Shown in pieces: positions 1-5,851 of a DNA stretch of 6,138 nucleotides. The stretch covers positions 1 to 6,138 of the forward strand of contig WGAB01000342.1 of the NCBI GenBank assembly GCA_015489295.1, written 5' to 3'. Under the pieces are notes generated by a model that worked only from the letters and a program-made list of their open reading frames with translations, was not told the DNA's origin and did no database searches. Every line of letters starts with the position of its first letter. Position 1 is the stretch's first letter. Both the position numbers and the translations under genes were made by a program. Source of the DNA: Caldifarciminota bacterium. Lineage in GTDB: Bacteria > WOR-3 > Hydrothermia > WGAB01.

Positions 1-395
1 ATCTCCGCCACGGCCTGCAGGCTCACCTCCACCAGGTTCTGCCAGTCCTCCTGCAACTCCGGCAGGATCTCGGGCTTTTCCACAGAAAACTCCACCAGGC
101 TATCGGCCAGGGCGTTGAGCACATCGTCGGAGTTTTCCAAAAGGGCCAGCACGTCGCCCCGGGCCTCGGGCAGCAGCATCTGGGCGTAGATGGTGTTCTC
201 GATGTCCCGGCGCAGGCCGTCGGCCTTGCCCTCCAGGCGGTCCACCTCCTGCACCCGGTGCTCAAAGTCCTCCCACTCGCCCTGCAGGTAGTACTTCATG
301 CCTTCCCGGTATTCCAGGGATGCTTGCAGGATGGTGTCGAGGAAGGCATCGATCTTGTTTTCCAGCTCCTTTGTTTTTTTGAAAAGTTGGAACAT
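1..395 (-). CDS. DUF47 / PhoU-like protein (N-terminal part)
   Basis: This is the N-terminal 131 codons of a minus-strand gene whose stop lies left of the window. The family (DUF47, PF01865, related to PhoU) consists of all-helical cytoplasmic proteins of about 210-220 residues. They are often encoded beside PiT-type phosphate transporters and thought to regulate phosphate uptake. Family signs are the start MFQLFKKTKELE, then IDAFLDTILQASLEY (residues 15-29), YYLQGEWEDFEHRV (35-48), LEGKADGLRRDIENTIY (54-70) and LLPEARGDVLALLENSD (74-90). The ATG is well supported: GGAGG sits 8 bases upstream and the protein begins where family members begin. A pit-type transporter gene may follow downstream, outside the window, but this cannot be seen. 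It is divergent from rfaE2. The family call is firm; the phosphate role is inferred from the family. Confidence 0.9.
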   Translation of the reverse strand, partial: MFQLFKKTKELENKIDAFLDTILQASLEYREGMKYYLQGEWEDFEHRVQEVDRLEGKADGLRRDIENTIYAQMLLPEARGDVLALLENSDDVLNALADSLVEFSVEKPEILPELQEDWQNLVEVSLQAVAE

Positions 396-403
396 GCCGA
401 AAA

Positions 404-408
404 CCTCC
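404..408 (-). promoter_or_regulatory. Shine-Dalgarno of the DUF47 gene
   Basis: On the minus strand this reads GGAGG, with 8 bases before the ATG at 393-395. It fixes the start of the DUF47 protein. It also shows that this organism uses Shine-Dalgarno sites, which makes their absence before rfaE2 meaningful. Confidence 0.8.
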
Positions 409-419
409 GAAAGAATTTG

Positions 420-440
420 CCAGTTCTTTGAAAACTCTGG
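420..440. promoter_or_regulatory. Spaced palindrome, possible operator
   Basis: The 21 bases have the form CCAG-N3-TTT-N-AAA-N3-CTGG, centred on base 430, with all seven paired positions of the arms matching. The site also contains the first copy of a GAAAACT direct repeat (430-436 and 440-446, one helical turn apart). It lies about where transcription of the DUF47 gene should begin, so a repressor site for that gene is possible. The region is AT-rich, so a chance palindrome cannot be excluded. No regulator family is recognised. Confidence 0.25.
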
Positions 441-444
441 AAAA

Positions 445-472
445 CTTATCGTCCCACCCGATCGGAACCCAA
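445..472 (-). promoter_or_regulatory. Weak candidate promoter for the DUF47 gene
   Basis: On the minus strand a -10-like GATAAG (445-450) lies 16 bases downstream of a -35-like TTGGGT (467-472). Four of six and three of six bases match the sigma-70 consensus. Transcription would start near 438 and leave a leader of roughly 40 bases carrying the GGAGG site. The match is weak and the call rests mainly on position. Confidence 0.25.
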
Positions 473-519
473 AGATACACCCGCCCCGCCACGGCCGCAA
501 GGATCCTGGACCTCGGCCA

Positions 520-525
520 TATAAT
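520..525 (+). promoter_or_regulatory. TATAAT promoter of the rfaE2 operon, leaderless
   Basis: A perfect -10 hexamer TATAAT ends 8 bases before the ATG of rfaE2 at 534. With the usual 6-8 base distance from -10 to start site, transcription begins at or within a base or two of the ATG, giving a leaderless message. In support, no Shine-Dalgarno precedes the ATG. An in-frame TAA (522-524) lies inside the hexamer and no start codon follows it before 534. No convincing -35 is seen 16-18 bases upstream (the region around 496-503 reads CGCAAGGA), and there is no extended TG motif. Confidence 0.55.
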
Positions 526-533
526 CCACCGTT

Positions 534-1016
534 ATGAAACCCCTGGGACGGGTGGTGTCGCTGGCCGAGGCCGCCGATCGGGTTCGCCGCCTGAAACGCC
601 TCGGAAAAACCGTGGTGTTCACCAATGGCGTGTTTGACCTGCTGCACCCCGGCCATGTGCGGTTTCTGGAGCAGGCCCGCGCGCTGGGGGATTTCCTGGT
701 GGTCGGGGTGAATACCGACGCATCGGTGCGCCGCCTCAAGGGGCCCGGCCGCCCCATCTTTCCCCTGGAGGCCCGCCTGATCCTGCTGAATGCCCTGCGC
801 AGCGTAGATCTCATTGTGCCCTTTGAGGAGGATACCCCGCGCCGGCTGATTGAGACCCTGGTGCCTCAGGTGCTGGTTAAGGGGGCCGATTACCGGCGTG
901 AGGAGGTGGTGGGCCACGACATCGTGGAACGGCACGGCGGCCGCGTGGTGCTTCTGCCCCTTCTGCCCGGCTATTCCACCAGTAAAATCATTGAGCGCAT
1001 CCGAAGGTTGCCATGA
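534..1016 (+). CDS. rfaE2: D-glycero-beta-D-manno-heptose 1-phosphate adenylyltransferase
   Basis: The 160-residue protein is a stand-alone version of the C-terminal nucleotidyltransferase domain of HldE/RfaE. That enzyme transfers AMP from ATP to heptose 1-phosphate, making the ADP-heptose used for LPS inner core and some other glycans in the cytoplasm. Visible motifs are the nucleotide-binding NGVFDLLHPGH (31-41, of the HxGH type), NTDASVRRLKGPGRP (60-74), VKGADY (115-120) and YSTSKIIERI (147-156), which matches the family's C-terminal S-T-x-x-I-x-x-I signature. Length fits the stand-alone domain; the kinase half (RfaE1) must be encoded elsewhere. The ATG is the first possible start after an in-frame stop inside the -10 box. 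It is the first gene of a four-gene operon, and its TGA overlaps the next ATG (ATGA). Related cytidylyltransferases such as glycerol-3-phosphate types share the fold, but the KGADY and C-terminal motifs favour RfaE2. Confidence 0.9.
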   Translation: MKPLGRVVSLAEAADRVRRLKRLGKTVVFTNGVFDLLHPGHVRFLEQARALGDFLVVGVNTDASVRRLKGPGRPIFPLEARLILLNALRSVDLIVPFEEDTPRRLIETLVPQVLVKGADYRREEVVGHDIVERHGGRVVLLPLLPGYSTSKIIERIRRLP

Positions 1017-1918
1017 TCGACACCTGGAAAACCCGCGCCACCTACCTGCTGTTTATCCTGCCCTTTACCGCGGTGTTTCTGGTCTTCCTGGGGTTTCCGT
1101 TCCTTTATGCCTTTTACCTGTCGTTCCACCGCATCACGAACCTCTTGAACATCTTAAGCGGCCTGAAGTTCGCCGGCCTGGCCAACTACCTGTACATCCT
1201 CAAGGACCCCGAGTTCTACTGGGGGGTAATCGCGAGCTTTTACTACGGCGCGCTGAGTATTCCCTTCGGCATGGCGGTGTCGCTGGGGCTTGCGTTGCTG
1301 GTGCGCCCCCGGAAACCCCTGCTGAAGGCCTACCGCACCCTGTTTTTCCTGCCCTTCGTGCTGGATGCCTTTGTAGTGGGGATCGTGTGGACCTTCCTGT
1401 ATGCGCCCCGCTACGGGGTGTTCACCCAGGTGCTGCACTGGCTGCACCTGGCCTCCCTGGACTTCGGCGTGCTCGCCAGCCCGGCCACGGCCATGCCCGG
1501 TGTCGTGCTGGCCATGACCCTGAAGAACGCCGGGTTCGGCATGGTGCTCTTCCTGGCGGCCTTAGACCAGATTCCGCGGGAGTTGCTGGAAGCCGCCGAT
1601 ATTGACGGCGCCACCGGCCTCCGCAAACTCTGGTATGTGACCCTGCCCCAGCTGAGGCCCGTGATGCTCTTCTTAGTGGTGGTGGGCATCATCGGCGCGC
1701 TGTCGGCCTTTGCCGAGTTCTATGCTATGACCGGCGGCGGCCCCACCATGTTCCTGTGGGGCAAGCCCGTGGGCGCCACCAAGGTGGCGGGCTACTACCT
1801 GTTTGAACACTTTTCCAACATGCGGGTGGGCATCGCGGCGGCCACCTCCTTCGTGCTGCTCCTCCTGTCCCTGGGTATTTCCCTTTTGAGCATGCGGCTT
1901 TTCGGGAGGCGATCGTGA
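1013..1918 (+). CDS. Sugar ABC transporter permease, MalF/UgpA type
   Basis: This 301-residue inner-membrane protein is one of two channel-forming subunits of a CUT1-family carbohydrate importer. Hydrophobic segments lie at about residues 11-36, 72-97, 109-130, 161-184, 217-237 and 272-294, giving six helices. The cytoplasmic EAA loop that docks on the ATPase is at 191-216, starting LLEAADIDGA and ending in a LPQLRP stretch. TGGGP at 240-244 is typical of the MalF/UgpA subfamily. The start codon overlaps the rfaE2 stop (ATGA), with only a weak AAGG upstream, so translation is probably coupled. It pairs with the MalG-type gene that follows. Substrate cannot be read from the sequence: maltose-like, glycerol-phosphate and other oligosaccharide systems share these features. 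No binding protein or ATPase gene is nearby. Confidence 0.93.
   Translation: MIDTWKTRATYLLFILPFTAVFLVFLGFPFLYAFYLSFHRITNLLNILSGLKFAGLANYLYILKDPEFYWGVIASFYYGALSIPFGMAVSLGLALLVRPRKPLLKAYRTLFFLPFVLDAFVVGIVWTFLYAPRYGVFTQVLHWLHLASLDFGVLASPATAMPGVVLAMTLKNAGFGMVLFLAALDQIPRELLEAADIDGATGLRKLWYVTLPQLRPVMLFLVVVGIIGALSAFAEFYAMTGGGPTMFLWGKPVGATKVAGYYLFEHFSNMRVGIAAATSFVLLLLSLGISLLSMRLFGRRS
1904..1909 (+). promoter_or_regulatory. Shine-Dalgarno fixing a GTG start
   Basis: GGGAGG lies 5 bases before GTG at 1915. It supports the GTG start that overlaps the stop codon of the preceding permease gene. Confidence 0.7.
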
Positions 1919-2724
1919 ACGGCCGTCGGTGGTTCTGGCTCTATTTCGCGGCGACACTCCTCGTGATTGTGTTCCTGTTTCCCTTCCTGTGGATGCTGCT
2001 CACGGCCTTCAAGCAGGAGGGTTACGGCCTCGTGTTCTCGCTCCGGGTGCCCTATACCCTGGACAACTTCCGCAGGGTGCTGTTCCAGTTCAACTTCGGC
2101 CGGTACTTCCTGAACAGCCTGATCATCGCCACAGCCTCGGCCCTGTTTTCCACCCTGTTTGCCAGCCTGGCGGCCTACGCCTTCGCCAAGGGCCGGTTCC
2201 CCCTGCGCCGTACTCTGTTCGTGATCTTCCTCTCGTCCATGATGGTGCCGGGCTTGCTCTACCTCGTGCCCCAGTTCCTCATCGTGTACCGGCTCCACTG
2301 GATCAACACCTACTGGGGCATGATCGTGCCGCACCTGGCCAATGTGTTCGGCCTGTTCCTGCTGACCCAGTTCCTTCGGGAGGTGCCCGATTCCCTGCTG
2401 GAGGCGGCCCGGATGGACGGCGCCTCGGAGCTCCGCATCTTCGGCTGGATCATCGTGCCCCTGGCCATGCCCATCATCGCCACCGTGTTCCTGCTGAACT
2501 TCCAGTTCCACTGGGCCAACTTCCTGTGGCAACTGGTGGTGGCCCAGGACCAGAGCATGTACACCCTGCCGGTGGGCCTTGCCATGTTCAAGGGGCAGCA
2601 TCAGGAGGCCTATACCCTGGAAATGGCGGCGGCCACCCTGTCGGTGGTGCCCATTGCGGTGCTCTTTGTGTTCGCCCAGCGGTACTTCATCGAGGGGATC
2701 ACCCGGGGAGCGGTAAAGGGATGA
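1915..2724 (+). CDS. Sugar ABC transporter permease, MalG/UgpE type
   Basis: The 269-residue protein is the second membrane subunit of the CUT1-type importer and should form a heterodimer with the product of the preceding gene. Hydrophobic segments lie at about 7-31, 65-90, 100-125, 133-152, 179-196 and 237-254. The EAA loop is at 161-186, beginning LLEAARMDGA and ending VPLAMP. The C-terminus QRYFIEGITRGAVKG is the standard MalG-subfamily tail, so the gene is complete. The GTG start has GGGAGG 5 bases upstream and overlaps the previous stop (GTGA). The next gene starts within its stop (ATGA). The family call is firm and the substrate unknown. Confidence 0.93.
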   Translation: MNGRRWFWLYFAATLLVIVFLFPFLWMLLTAFKQEGYGLVFSLRVPYTLDNFRRVLFQFNFGRYFLNSLIIATASALFSTLFASLAAYAFAKGRFPLRRTLFVIFLSSMMVPGLLYLVPQFLIVYRLHWINTYWGMIVPHLANVFGLFLLTQFLREVPDSLLEAARMDGASELRIFGWIIVPLAMPIIATVFLLNFQFHWANFLWQLVVAQDQSMYTLPVGLAMFKGQHQEAYTLEMAAATLSVVPIAVLFVFAQRYFIEGITRGAVKG

Positions 2725-3398
2725 CGGCCCTGGTCTTTGGGCTCTGGCTTCTGACGCAGGCCCTGCCCGCTGATCTGGAGGCCTTTGGCGATTGGGCCGT
2801 TCTGGTGCACGGCTCCGGCCGCCTGGAGGCCGTGGATACCCTGGGGCGCACCCTCTGGTGGCGCCAGGTCGACGATCTGGTGGACGTGGAAGGAGGCCCG
2901 CTGCTGCTCTACGTGCTCCGCTCGGACCGGCTCGAGGTTTACGGAGCCGACGGCACCTTAGTGAGCCAGGTGCCCGTGCAGGCCCGGGCCTGTGGTGTGA
3001 TCTTCGACGGCACCGTCTTTCTGCTTTCGCCGGACGGCACCGAGGTCCAGCGGCTCCAGGGCCAGCGCCTGGAACCGGCGTTTCCCCTGCCCCGTCCGGC
3101 CCTTGGCCTGGAGGGCGCCGGCCTGGCCCTGGCCGTTCGGTTTCCGGATGCAGTCTGGGTGCTGGATCCCAATGGAACCCTGTGGTGGAAAGGCACCGCA
3201 CGGGTGCGACGGGTGTTTGCCCAGCGCCCCCAGGTGTTCTGGGTCCAGCGGGCCGATACCCTCTATCTTCCGCCGGGGACGGCCGTGGGGGGCATCGCCC
3301 GCTTTGACCTCTCCCCGGCGCCAGACCTGCGCCTGTGGATCCTGGAATCCTCTGGGACCCTCAAGGTGCTGCGGATCTCCAACTTCCCCGAGCCCTGA
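2721..3398 (+). CDS. Predicted secreted repeat protein, propeller-like, unknown function
   Basis: I do not recognise a named family. The 225-residue protein starts with a short hydrophobic stretch, MTALVFGLWLLTQALPA, that looks like a signal peptide cleaved after residue 17. The rest contains at least five copies of a motif of the form (L/V)-x-x-x-D/S-x-x-G-T-L: RLEAVDTLGRTLWW (34-47), RLEVYGADGTLVS (70-82), TVFLLSPDGTEVQ (98-110), AVWVLDPNGTLWW (144-156) and RLWILESSGTLKVL (204-217). Two copies share TLWW. This pattern of beta strands with a D-x-x-G turn resembles blades of a beta-propeller (PQQ-like or similar); that is inference from pattern only. One cysteine (91) is present. The start is set by the ATGA overlap with the permease gene, with GGGGAG 10 bases upstream. 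It is the last gene of the operon and converges on the NYN gene with 9 bases between stops. Confidence 0.75.
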   Translation: MTALVFGLWLLTQALPADLEAFGDWAVLVHGSGRLEAVDTLGRTLWWRQVDDLVDVEGGPLLLYVLRSDRLEVYGADGTLVSQVPVQARACGVIFDGTVFLLSPDGTEVQRLQGQRLEPAFPLPRPALGLEGAGLALAVRFPDAVWVLDPNGTLWWKGTARVRRVFAQRPQVFWVQRADTLYLPPGTAVGGIARFDLSPAPDLRLWILESSGTLKVLRISNFPEP

Positions 3399-3405
3399 GG
3401 GGGAA
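3384..3405. terminator. Weak hairpin between convergent genes
   Basis: TTCCCC (3384-3389) and GGGGAA (3400-3405) form a perfect 6-bp stem around a 10-base loop that contains the stop codon of the secreted-protein gene. It sits exactly at the meeting point of two convergent operons and could slow polymerase from either side. It has no T-tract on either strand, so an intrinsic terminator is doubtful. Confidence 0.2.
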
Positions 3406-3407
3406 CC

Positions 3408-4088
3408 CTACGATTCCTGGTGTTCCCACTCCTTTTCTTTGATCAGGAAGGCCTCGGACAGGGGGAAGAACCGGTCGGCGGCTTCCCTCAATTCCTGGGA
3501 CAGGGTGTGCAGGAAGGAGTACACCTCCACGGTGACCCCCAGCCGTTTGAGCAGGCGCACCACCGGCGCAAAGTCGCTGTCGCCGGTGACGATGGCCACC
3601 ACGTCCAGATTGGGCGCGTCCTCGATCATATCGACGGCCATGCCCAGGTCCCAGTTGCCCTTGTGGTTGCCGTCAAAGTAGATCTTGATGACCTTGGTGC
3701 GCAGGAAGAAGCCGTAGTTTTCCAGGGCCCGCAGGAACTTCTCCTGCCCCGGAATGCTGGGGTTGATGATGGTATAGGCGTTGGCCTTGACCAGGGTGCG
3801 GCCAGCCACGATCCAGTCGCGCAGCTTCCGATAGTCGATCTTGCCGCCCAGGTCCTTGGCCGCGTAGTACAGGTTCTGGACATCCACATAGATCCCCAGG
3901 CGTTTGGTGTGGGGATCCAGCGGATGTTCCTCGGCCCGCTTGGTGGCCCGGAGCAAACCCTCCACACCCTGATTTCTTAACGCATCCAGAAATTGTTGGA
4001 GGGTGCTTTGAAGGTCTTCAATCTGTTTCCGAAGGGCCTGAAGATCCTCTTGGATTTTGGCGATAGAATCGCCCTTACTTTTTGCCAT
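3408..4088 (-). CDS. NYN-domain protein, LabA/DUF88-like
   Basis: The 226-residue cytoplasmic protein has an N-terminal charged coiled-coil-like helix (about 8-40, with regular Leu/Ile spacing) followed by a NYN (PIN-like) domain from about residue 64 to 215. NYN proteins of the LabA/DUF88 group are predicted metal-dependent ribonucleases. The expected acidic residues are present: D69 in IYVDVQNLYY, D147 and D153 in NWDLGMAVDM, and D170 and D172 in VTGDSDFAPV. The domain therefore looks active rather than degenerate. The ATG has GGAGG 8 bases upstream. It is the last gene of the minus-strand cluster, 32 bases after mltD, and appears to have its own TATAAT promoter. The coiled coil suggests self-association or a partner, which is inference. 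The natural RNA target is unknown. Confidence 0.88.
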   Translation of the reverse strand: MAKSKGDSIAKIQEDLQALRKQIEDLQSTLQQFLDALRNQGVEGLLRATKRAEEHPLDPHTKRLGIYVDVQNLYYAAKDLGGKIDYRKLRDWIVAGRTLVKANAYTIINPSIPGQEKFLRALENYGFFLRTKVIKIYFDGNHKGNWDLGMAVDMIEDAPNLDVVAIVTGDSDFAPVVRLLKRLGVTVEVYSFLHTLSQELREAADRFFPLSEAFLIKEKEWEHQES

Positions 4089-4096
4089 AGTTCCTA

Positions 4097-4101
4097 CCTC
4101 C
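4097..4101 (-). promoter_or_regulatory. Shine-Dalgarno of the NYN gene
   Basis: On the minus strand it reads GGAGG with 8 bases before the ATG (4086-4088), the same spacing as in the DUF47 gene. Confidence 0.8.
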
Positions 4102-4109
4102 GAACAGTG

Positions 4110-4115
4110 ATTATA
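4110..4115 (-). promoter_or_regulatory. TATAAT promoter for the NYN gene
   Basis: On the minus strand a perfect TATAAT lies 21 bases before the first base of the NYN ATG, just downstream of the mltD stop codon. A start site near 4103 would leave a leader of about 15 bases that just holds the GGAGG site. A -35-like TTCCGA (4132-4137, three of six matches) lies 16 bases upstream within the last codons of mltD. The spacer carries a short palindrome, CGGC-TTTA-GCCG on the plus strand (4116-4127), that overlaps the mltD stop. The NYN gene can thus be read alone as well as from the upstream genes. Confidence 0.5.
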
Positions 4116-4120
4116 CGGCT

Positions 4121-5851
4121 TTAGCCGGAGGTCGGAACCCGGAGCCGCTGGCCGGGCCGCAGGCGGCGGGGATTCTGGATGCCGTTGATCTCCATGAGGT
4201 CCCGCACCCGCACGCCGTAACGCCGGGCAATGGCGTCTAAGGTGTCGCCCCGGCGGACCCGATAGGTGATGAAGGAACGAGCGGAAGCCTGCCGGGATGC
4301 CCGGATCACAAGCCGCTGGCCGGGCCGTAGCGTGCTGGACTTCAGGTGGTTCCAGCGCTTGAGGTCAGCGACGGTGACGCCGAAGCGGCGGGCGATTTTC
4401 CAGAGGCTGTCGCCCCGGCGCACGCGGTAGTAGCGGGTGCCGGAACCGGCGGCGAAGGTGCCGGTATCCGGGGGCGATACCCGGAGCCGCTGGCCGGGCC
4501 GCAGGGTATTGGATTTGAGGTGGTTCCAGCGCTTGAGGTCGGCGACGGTGACACCGAAGCGCCGCGCGATTTTCCAGAGGCTATCGCCCCGGCGCACCCG
4601 GTAGTAGGTGGCGGTACGGGAGGGCGGCGCCGGTTCCGGAGTCCGGGCCGCAAACCGCTCCGAGGCGCCGCCAGGCACCGGAATCCACAGCAGCTGCCCC
4701 GGATGGATCAGGCTGCGACGGCGCAGGTGGTTGGCGCGGGCGATGGCCGAGACCGATACGCCATAGCGCCGGGCGATGGTCCACAGAGACTCGCCCCGGC
4801 GCACCCGGTGCACGAGTTTGCTCACCCATCGGCTCCGGGGGGTTTGCTCCATGCCGGCCAACACCCGTTCGCGGGTGCCCGGTGGTATCCGCAGGTAGAA
4901 GCCCTTCAGGTCGGGCGGTGTGGCCCAGCGGCGGAACGCCGGATTTAGGTCTTCCAGAACCTCCACGGTGGTGCCGGCCCACCGGGCCACCAGGGTGAGT
5001 TCCACCGGCGCCGGCACATACACGCTATCAAACACCCAGGGCTCCACGCCCGTGGTATCCAGGGTGACGCCGAAGGCTTCAGGATCCTTGAGAATCAGGA
5101 CCACGGCAAAGAAGGAGGGCACGTACAGCCGGGTTTCGCGGGGAAGCCGCCGCCGCACTTCCCAGAAGGACTGGGTGGAATCTTCGCGAAGTTTCCGGAT
5201 CCGGCCCTCGCCCACATTGTAGGCAGCCAGTGCCAGGTCCCAGGAGCCGAACTCCTCGTAGAGGTCCCGCAGGTAGTGCATGGCGGCCCGGGTAGACCGA
5301 ATCGGGTCCCGGCGTTCGTCCATCCACCAGTCCACGCGCAGCCCGTACTTGCGGGCCGTGCCCCGCATGAACTGCCAGATGCCCACGGCTCCGGCCCGGG
5401 AGCGAGCCCGGGGGTTGTACCCGCTTTCGATCATGGGCAGGTAGGCCAGGTCGCGGGGCAGCCCCTCCTCCTCCACGATCTCAAAGATGTAGGGCAGGTA
5501 CCGCAGGCCCCGGCGGTAAAACCGTTCCAGCTTGGCACGCCCCGGGCCGCGGTAGAACTCAATCCACCGGAGCACCTCCTCGCGGTCCAGGGTGCTTTCC
5601 AGGTTGAACAGCGCGAACTCGGCCTCCAGTAGGTTCCGCTGTTCCTGCAGCAGGGCCTGGATCTGGCTTTCGTTGACCTGTTGGACGAACCGTTCCCCCT
5701 CCTCGATAAAGGGGGTGGTTTCGGTTTCCGGCAGGTCGGCAATGGCCAGGGTATCGGGCGGAGGTTCCCCGGTGGCCACGGGTTTCCGGCCCGGCCAGGT
5801 GCTGCAGGCCATCAGAAGCAGGGCTACCGCCAGGCCGGGCCAGCGCTTCAT
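4121..5851 (-). CDS. mltD: Membrane-bound lytic murein transglycosylase D, four LysM repeats
   Basis: The 576-residue protein cleaves the MurNAc-GlcNAc bond of peptidoglycan, forming a 1,6-anhydro end, in the periplasm. It has a lipoprotein signal with lipobox LMAC (cysteine 16), then a helical region, then the SLT domain at about 127-225. Catalytic glutamate is E142 in [12 protein letters not shown], followed by GIWQFM (157-162) and [10 protein letters not shown] (207-216), all family hallmarks. A linker typical of MltD (about 283-325, with LNPAFRRW) follows. Four LysM peptidoglycan-binding repeats come next: about 347-392, 416-458, 474-516 and 529-572. The second and third are almost identical. 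E. coli MltD has two LysM repeats, so this form is longer. The residue after the lipid cysteine is Ser, with no Asp at +2, suggesting outer-membrane sorting if E. coli rules hold. The ATG overlaps the stop of the upstream kinase gene (ATGA) and has no clear Shine-Dalgarno, so coupling is likely. Confidence 0.95.
   Translation of the reverse strand: MKRWPGLAVALLLMACSTWPGRKPVATGEPPPDTLAIADLPETETTPFIEEGERFVQQVNESQIQALLQEQRNLLEAEFALFNLESTLDREEVLRWIEFYRGPGRAKLERFYRRGLRYLPYIFEIVEEEGLPRDLAYLPMIESGYNPRARSRAGAVGIWQFMRGTARKYGLRVDWWMDERRDPIRSTRAAMHYLRDLYEEFGSWDLALAAYNVGEGRIRKLREDSTQSFWEVRRRLPRETRLYVPSFFAVVLILKDPEAFGVTLDTTGVEPWVFDSVYVPAPVELTLVARWAGTTVEVLEDLNPAFRRWATPPDLKGFYLRIPPGTRERVLAGMEQTPRSRWVSKLVHRVRRGESLWTIARRYGVSVSAIARANHLRRRSLIHPGQLLWIPVPGGASERFAARTPEPAPPSRTATYYRVRRGDSLWKIARRFGVTVADLKRWNHLKSNTLRPGQRLRVSPPDTGTFAAGSGTRYYRVRRGDSLWKIARRFGVTVADLKRWNHLKSSTLRPGQRLVIRASRQASARSFITYRVRRGDTLDAIARRYGVRVRDLMEINGIQNPRRLRPGQRLRVPTSG
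4310..4432 (-). repeat. Near-identical LysM repeat, copy in LysM3
   Basis: This stretch encodes residues 474-514 of MltD and matches the segment at 4484-4606, 174 bases (58 codons) away. By eye there are 13 base differences in 123. Only one changes the protein: Ser in place of Asn in the LKS(N/S)TL stretch, a two-base codon change. All other differences are silent. Confidence 0.9.
4484..4606 (-). repeat. Near-identical LysM repeat, copy in LysM2
   Basis: This stretch encodes residues 416-456 of MltD and is the partner of the copy at 4310-4432. The sequences between the two copies, and the flanking LysM1 and LysM4, are much more diverged, so this pair arose by a later duplication or has been homogenised. 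Confidence 0.9.

Noticed and set aside
298..637. Two small plus-strand open frames across the divergent region and the start of rfaE2.
   Set aside because: They overlap the DUF47 and rfaE2 coding starts and the promoter, lack ribosome sites and show no recognisable protein.
1929..2720. Upstream extension of the secreted-protein frame, in phase with it for 264 codons.
   Set aside because: This part overlaps the MalG-type gene entirely and encodes low-complexity Pro/Gly/Arg-rich sequence. The ATG at 2721, with signal-like residues and an ATGA overlap, is the better start.
1795..3201. Long 468-codon open frame on the minus strand opposite the permease and secreted-protein genes.
   Set aside because: Its product is rich in Pro, Gly, Arg, His and Gln with no domain, as expected for the antisense of GC-rich membrane-protein genes. 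The plus-strand genes there have clear families and coupled starts.
462..4140. The 9-mer TCGGAACCC occurs at 462-470 and 4132-4140, each upstream of a minus-strand gene (DUF47 and NYN).
   Set aside because: Its distance to the -10 and to the start codon differs in the two cases. The second copy is coding sequence of mltD, so a shared regulatory site is not supported.
4310..4606. The repeated DNA might be a mobile or CRISPR-like repeat.
   Set aside because: There are only two copies, with a codon-multiple period of 174 bases, and both are in frame with LysM domains. It is a protein-domain duplication.
4346..4948. A 200-codon plus-strand frame opposite the LysM repeats.
   Set aside because: It only mirrors the duplicated LysM DNA, with repeated Gly/Pro/Val-rich segments; the minus-strand mltD frame explains it.
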